9,024 nucleotides of DNA, taken from positions 1-9,024 of the forward strand of contig JALUUN010000392.1 in assembly GCA_027021325.1 (NCBI GenBank). Reading direction: 5' to 3'. This document shows positions 6,033 through 9,024 of this stretch, in pieces (the first letter of the stretch is position 1; each line of letters begins with the position of its first letter). The translations under genes and the position numbers were made by a program. The DNA comes from Planctomycetota bacterium (GTDB lineage Bacteria; Planctomycetota; UBA1135). Below the pieces are notes generated by a model that was given only the letters and a program-made list of their open reading frames with translations, was not told where the DNA came from and did no database searches.

Positions 6033-7300
6033 GACCCCGGCGCGCCGTGCACCACCGAGGCGGCGGCGCGCAAGAGCACCCCGCAGAGGATGCCGCCGTA
6101 GATCCCGACCAGATAGCCGGCCACGGCGAGCAGCACCCCCACCGGCGCCAGGCTCCGGTGGAAGGCGCTGGCGACGATCGGCGCCGAAGCGGCACCGCCG
6201 ACGTTGGCCTGGGAACCGACCGCGGCAAAGAAGATCGGGGCGCGCATCCAGCGCCGCACCAGGAGGATGGCGGCGGCGTGGAAGGCCATCCACAGGGCGC
6301 CGACAGCGAGGAGGCCGAGGTTGCCGGGGTCCAGGATGCGGTGGAACTCCGCCCGGGCGCCGATCACCGCCACCAGAAGGTAGAGGAAGACCGAGCCGAC
6401 GGCGCTGGCACCGGCGCCTTCGAGGCGCCGGGCGCGGGTGAAGGAGAGGCCGAGGCTGACCGTCGAGCACAGGATCACCGTCCAGGTGAAGGTACTGATC
6501 ACGGGCTTCGGGCCGCCGCCGCCGTCCACCGTCCAGAGGCCGGCGAGGTGGCCGCCGGCAGCGCGCGCCAGGGCGGTGGTGCCGAAGGCCAGGGCCAGCA
6601 TCAGGAGAAAATCCGGGAGGTCGGCGTAGCGCCGGTGTTCGGCCTGATAGGCCTCGACGCGCTCGCGTACCTCGTCCAGGGCGCGGCGGTCGGCGCCGAG
6701 GCCTTCGTCCATGGCGCGCTCGCGGCCGGCGAAGAACAGAAGGACGGCCATCCAGACGTTGGCCACCGCCACGTCGATGACCGGCATCACCGCCATGATC
6801 GAGCCCGGGGCCTCGAAGGCCGCGCCGACCGCCACGAAATTGGCGCCGCCGCCGATCCAGGAGCCCGAGAGCGCCGCCAGACCCTTCCAGCCGTCCTCGC
6901 CCAGGGACTCGGGGACGGCGCCGAGGGAGCCGAGGATCAGGTAGGCCAGGGGACCACCGAGGACGATGGAGACCGTCGCCGTCAGGAACAGGACCAGGGC
7001 CGGCCTGCCCAGGCGCAGGATGGCGGGGACGTCGATGGCCAGGATCAGGAGGACCAGGCTGGCGGGCAGCAGCCATTCCTGGATGAAGCCGTAGAGGACG
7101 AAGCCCTCGCCCGGGATCACGCCGGTGTTCGAGAAGGCGGTGGGAACGAAATAACAGAACACGAGGAGCGGGACGTACTGGAAGAGGCGCCGGGTCCAGG
7201 GGTGCCGCTGCAAACCGAAGAGCACGGCCAGGATGGCCAGGAGCACGGCCAGGACCGGCATCGGCTCGTCGAGCAGGGGGCCAGCCGCCGCGAGGGTCAT
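6029..7300 (-). CDS. DUF819 family polytopic membrane protein
   Basis: This 423-residue, very hydrophobic protein fits the DUF819 (YjcL-like) family in length and motifs. About ten membrane helices can be drawn, for example near 14-30, 40-57, 72-92, 100-124, 168-190, 229-247, 265-286, 300-315, 328-349 and 385-410. The family signature SGSWIGGGANFVAVGAAF sits at 145-162. A second Gly/Asn/Ala motif, GSQANVGGAASAP (362-374), occupies the equivalent place in the second half, as expected for a transporter-like fold built from two related halves. A charged, probably cytoplasmic helix lies at 193-227. The transported substrate of the family is not known to me. The start ATG at 7300 overlaps the upstream stop codon as ATGA, so translation is likely coupled to the DUF6941-like gene. 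The stop shares a CTAG with that of the HAD gene on the other strand. Confidence 0.85.
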   Translation of the reverse strand: MTLAAAGPLLDEPMPVLAVLLAILAVLFGLQRHPWTRRLFQYVPLLVFCYFVPTAFSNTGVIPGEGFVLYGFIQEWLLPASLVLLILAIDVPAILRLGRPALVLFLTATVSIVLGGPLAYLILGSLGAVPESLGEDGWKGLAALSGSWIGGGANFVAVGAAFEAPGSIMAVMPVIDVAVANVWMAVLLFFAGRERAMDEGLGADRRALDEVRERVEAYQAEHRRYADLPDFLLMLALAFGTTALARAAGGHLAGLWTVDGGGGPKPVISTFTWTVILCSTVSLGLSFTRARRLEGAGASAVGSVFLYLLVAVIGARAEFHRILDPGNLGLLAVGALWMAFHAAAILLVRRWMRAPIFFAAVGSQANVGGAASAPIVASAFHRSLAPVGVLLAVAGYLVGIYGGILCGVLLRAAASVVHGAPGS

Positions 7301-7722
7301 GCCTCAGCCTCCCTGCCTCCCCCGGGCGAAGCCGGGCGCTGGACGTGGTCCACGTGGTGCACGGGATGCTCGATGGGCTGCCCGTCCACGACCAGGCGGA
7401 AGGTGTAGCGCCCGAACTCCTCGAAGGGCAGGCCGGCAAGGCGCAGGACCGCCCGCGCCCGGGCGTGGCGGGCGGCGAGGCGCATGGGCGGAAGGGGCAG
7501 GTCCACGACCTTGCCCGAAGGCGCCTCGATGCGCAGGCCGACCCGGTACTCCCCCTCGCCGTCGGTGATGCCGATGGCGACGCTGAAGACCGGCAGGCGG
7601 CCGGGCAGCTCGAGGGAATGCAGGGCGTCGAAGAGACCGATCAGGCAGAGCTTGCCGTGTTCGTCCCGGAAGGCGTAGTCGCAGATGTGGAGCCACTCGA
7701 CCAGGGGCAGGGGGCGGGGCAT
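7297..7722 (-). CDS. DUF6941-like small protein
   Basis: This is a 141-residue soluble protein with no signal peptide. The N-terminal pattern CDYAFRDEHGKLCLIGLFD (residues 14-32), then LPVFSVAIGITDGEGEYRV (43-61) and PFEEFGRYTFRLVVDG (99-114), resembles the DUF6941 family as I remember it. That family is small, beta-rich and of unknown function. The assignment is by pattern recall and should be confirmed with a profile search. The last 25 residues hold a His cluster, H119, H122, H123 and H126, followed by a Gly/Glu-rich tail. The gene starts 12 bp after the unrecognised 183-residue gene and its TGA overlaps the DUF819 start (ATGA), so it sits in the middle of a tight operon. The ribosome binding site is weak. 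A role connected with the membrane protein is inferred from this coupling. Confidence 0.75.
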   Translation of the reverse strand: MPRPLPLVEWLHICDYAFRDEHGKLCLIGLFDALHSLELPGRLPVFSVAIGITDGEGEYRVGLRIEAPSGKVVDLPLPPMRLAARHARARAVLRLAGLPFEEFGRYTFRLVVDGQPIEHPVHHVDHVQRPASPGGGREAEA

Positions 7723-7734
7723 GGCGCCCGGAGC

Positions 7735-8286
7735 CTACCAGCCGTAGTTGCCCTTCCAAGGCGGCGGAAAGCTCTGGTTGCGGCTCGGGTGCGGAACCGC
7801 GACCACGGCCCAGCAGTCGGCCACCCGAAGCTCCAGGCCCAGGGGCCAGCCGCGGCTCTCGATCTCGTCACGGATGCCGCCCGGGCAGACCAGCGGCGAC
7901 CAGAGCCGAACCTGGCGGCCCTCGCCGAGGGCGACGCTGCGCAGGCACTCGTCCCAGTCGCCCCCCTCCAGGCGCAGGTGACCGGGCCCGGCCGAGGCCG
8001 GCTCCAGGAGCCAGAACTCGGCCTGCTCCTCCCGCTCCGGCCCCAGGGCCATGCGCACCAGGGCGCCGATGCGCCGGTGCGGAACGCGGCGGCCGCGCTT
8101 CGGGCGCAGGCTCAGGCGCACGCGCTCCGGACGGGCCGGCGGGCCGCTTCCGGCCCGCCGCAGGCCCTCGGCCTCCACCCGCAGCTCCAGCCGCGTCTCC
8201 CCGAGGCGGGCGAGGCGGCTGCGCCAGGCATGCCGGACCGTCTCCAGGTCGCGGCCGCGGTAGAGGGCGCCGAGGAGGAGGGACAT
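7735..8286 (-). CDS. Hypothetical protein, 183 residues
   Basis: I do not recognise this protein. It has no signal peptide or membrane helix. Residues 1-75 are Arg-rich (GRDLETVRHAWRSRLARL, and RVRLSLRPKRGRRVPHRR), with alternating charged and hydrophobic residues suggesting beta strands. Residues 76-165 are more acidic and beta-like (AEFWLLEP, LELRVADCWAVVAV). The C-terminus is aromatic and proline-rich (SFPPPWKGNYGW). Cysteines occur at 114, 134 and 158. It is supported as a real gene by operon position: the same strand as its neighbours, 44 bp after the dehydrogenase and 12 bp before the DUF6941-like gene, and by third-position GC bias like theirs. ATG 8286 is used; the ribosome binding site is weak, so a slightly different start is possible. 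The two small proteins ahead of the DUF819 membrane protein may work with it, which is inference from spacing only. Confidence 0.7.
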   Translation of the reverse strand: MSLLLGALYRGRDLETVRHAWRSRLARLGETRLELRVEAEGLRRAGSGPPARPERVRLSLRPKRGRRVPHRRIGALVRMALGPEREEQAEFWLLEPASAGPGHLRLEGGDWDECLRSVALGEGRQVRLWSPLVCPGGIRDEIESRGWPLGLELRVADCWAVVAVPHPSRNQSFPPPWKGNYGW

Positions 8287-8330
8287 CGCTCGGTCCAGGA
8301 TAACCCCCGCCGCACCGGGCGGCAGGCACC

Positions 8331-9024
8331 TCAGGAGCCGTGGCGGCGGACGACGGTGCAGGAGGCCTGATCCGCCGGCAGGACCAGGACCTCCGCCAGA
8401 TTCACGTGCGCCGGCGCGGCGGCCACGAGGAACACCGTCTCGGCCACGTCGGCGGCCGTCAGCGGCGTCATGCCGTGGTAGGTGGCGTCGGCGCGCTCGC
8501 GGTCGCCGTGGAAGCGCACGGTGCTGAACTCGGTGTCCACGAGTCCCGGGTCCACGGTGCTTACCCGCAGGCCGTGGGGCACGAGATCCAGGCGCATGGC
8601 CCGGGTCAGGCCCAGGACCGCGTGCTTGCTGGCGTTGTAGACGTTGCCGCCGGCGTAGGCCTCGCGGCCGGCGATGGAGCCGATCTGGATCAGGTGGCCG
8701 CTGCCTCTCTCGACCATGCCCGGCGTCAGGGCGCGGGTCACGTAGAGCAGGCCCTTGAGGTTCGTGTCGATCATCTCCTCCCAGTCGTCCACGCTCCCCT
8801 CGTGCACCGGCTCCAGCCCGCGCGAGAGGCCGGCGTTGTTCACGAGGATGTCGGGGACGCGGAAGGGCCCGGGCAGGCCGGCCAGGGTCGAGAAAACAGC
8901 CTCGCGGTCGCGGACGTCGAGGGCGAAGGCGTGGAAGGGGCCCGGGTGCTCCTCGAGTTCCTGCAGCAGCTCGACGAGGCGCTCGCGGCGGCGGGCGCAG
9001 AAGGCCACGGCACAGCCGGCACGG
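8331..9024 (-). CDS. Short-chain dehydrogenase/reductase, YdfG-like (5' end off right edge)
   Basis: This is the last 230 residues of a classical short-chain dehydrogenase/reductase, an NAD(P)-dependent oxidoreductase with a Rossmann fold. The Gly-rich cofactor motif (TGxxxGIG) is cut off at the right edge, probably about 20 to 30 residues away. Numbered from the visible end, ARRRERL (10-16) follows strand 2 and suggests NADP(H) preference. ALDVRD (34-39) contacts the adenine. ILVNNAG (59-65), N88 (DTNLKG), S116 (IGSIAG), and Y129 with K133 (YNASK) complete the catalytic tetrad. PGLVDTEFS follows. The C-terminal pattern PAHVNLAEVLVLPADQAS is typical of YdfG-like enzymes that oxidise L-serine/L-allo-threonine or act on 3-hydroxy acids; the exact substrate here is not determined. 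It is the most upstream visible gene of the cluster leading to the DUF819 membrane protein, but the 44-bp gap and its generic role make a functional link uncertain. Confidence 0.92.
   Translation of the reverse strand, partial: RAGCAVAFCARRRERLVELLQELEEHPGPFHAFALDVRDREAVFSTLAGLPGPFRVPDILVNNAGLSRGLEPVHEGSVDDWEEMIDTNLKGLLYVTRALTPGMVERGSGHLIQIGSIAGREAYAGGNVYNASKHAVLGLTRAMRLDLVPHGLRVSTVDPGLVDTEFSTVRFHGDRERADATYHGMTPLTAADVAETVFLVAAAPAHVNLAEVLVLPADQASCTVVRRHGS

Noticed and set aside
4562..7439. Very long open frames on both strands through the HAD and DUF819 genes
   Set aside because: They are compositional shadows. Their products have no motif, while the HAD and DUF819 frames show conserved signatures.
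8331..9008. Treating GTG at 9008 as the start of the dehydrogenase
   Set aside because: The frame continues to the edge with RAGCAV, which fits strand 2 of the Rossmann fold, and the Gly-rich cofactor motif must lie further upstream. The gene is cut by the window, not short.
1..9024. Mobile element, CRISPR array, tRNA or defence system
   Set aside because: No transposase, integrase, terminal repeats, regularly spaced repeats, tRNA-like cloverleaf or known defence domain was seen. Composition looks even across the window, so there is no sign of recent transfer.

Overview
The window is very GC-rich (roughly 70% by eye), densely coded bacterial chromosome with strong G/C preference at third codon positions. 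It carries nine protein genes, eight on the minus strand and one on the plus strand. I see no tRNA, rRNA, CRISPR array, insertion sequence or phage gene. The gene mix and base composition suit a GC-rich environmental bacterium, for example from the Gemmatimonadota, Planctomycetota, Krumholzibacteriota/Eisenbacteria or Myxococcota. The sequence alone does not decide the phylum. Most start codons lack a strong Shine-Dalgarno sequence.

Left part (1-3588, read right to left): an ECF sigma factor (3016-3588) is followed after 25 bp by a large membrane protein (450-2990). That protein has an anti-sigma-like cytoplasmic head, one membrane helix, a low-complexity stalk, and a YfbK-type von Willebrand factor A module with an intact metal site. 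The pair looks like a sigma/anti-sigma switch in which the anti-sigma protein carries its own extracytoplasmic sensor. Beyond it, a 223-bp stretch rich in inverted repeats precedes the start of a secreted protein that runs off the left edge.

Middle (3660-6032): an adenosine-deaminase-family enzyme (minus) and a HAD-superfamily protein with an unrecognised N-terminal half (plus) diverge from a 57-bp gap. The HAD gene ends tail to tail with the next gene, and the two stop codons share one CTAG.

Right part (6029-9024, read right to left): the 3' part of a YdfG-like short-chain dehydrogenase (cut by the right edge), an unrecognised 183-residue protein, a DUF6941-like small protein, and a DUF819-type polytopic membrane protein form a tight cluster. 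Gaps are 44 bp and 12 bp, and the last junction is an ATGA stop/start overlap. The DUF6941-like and DUF819 genes are therefore probably translationally coupled.

The two arrangements most worth following are the sigma/anti-sigma-vWA operon and the coupled DUF6941/DUF819 cluster. Neither can be called a new system without comparing gene neighbourhoods across genomes.
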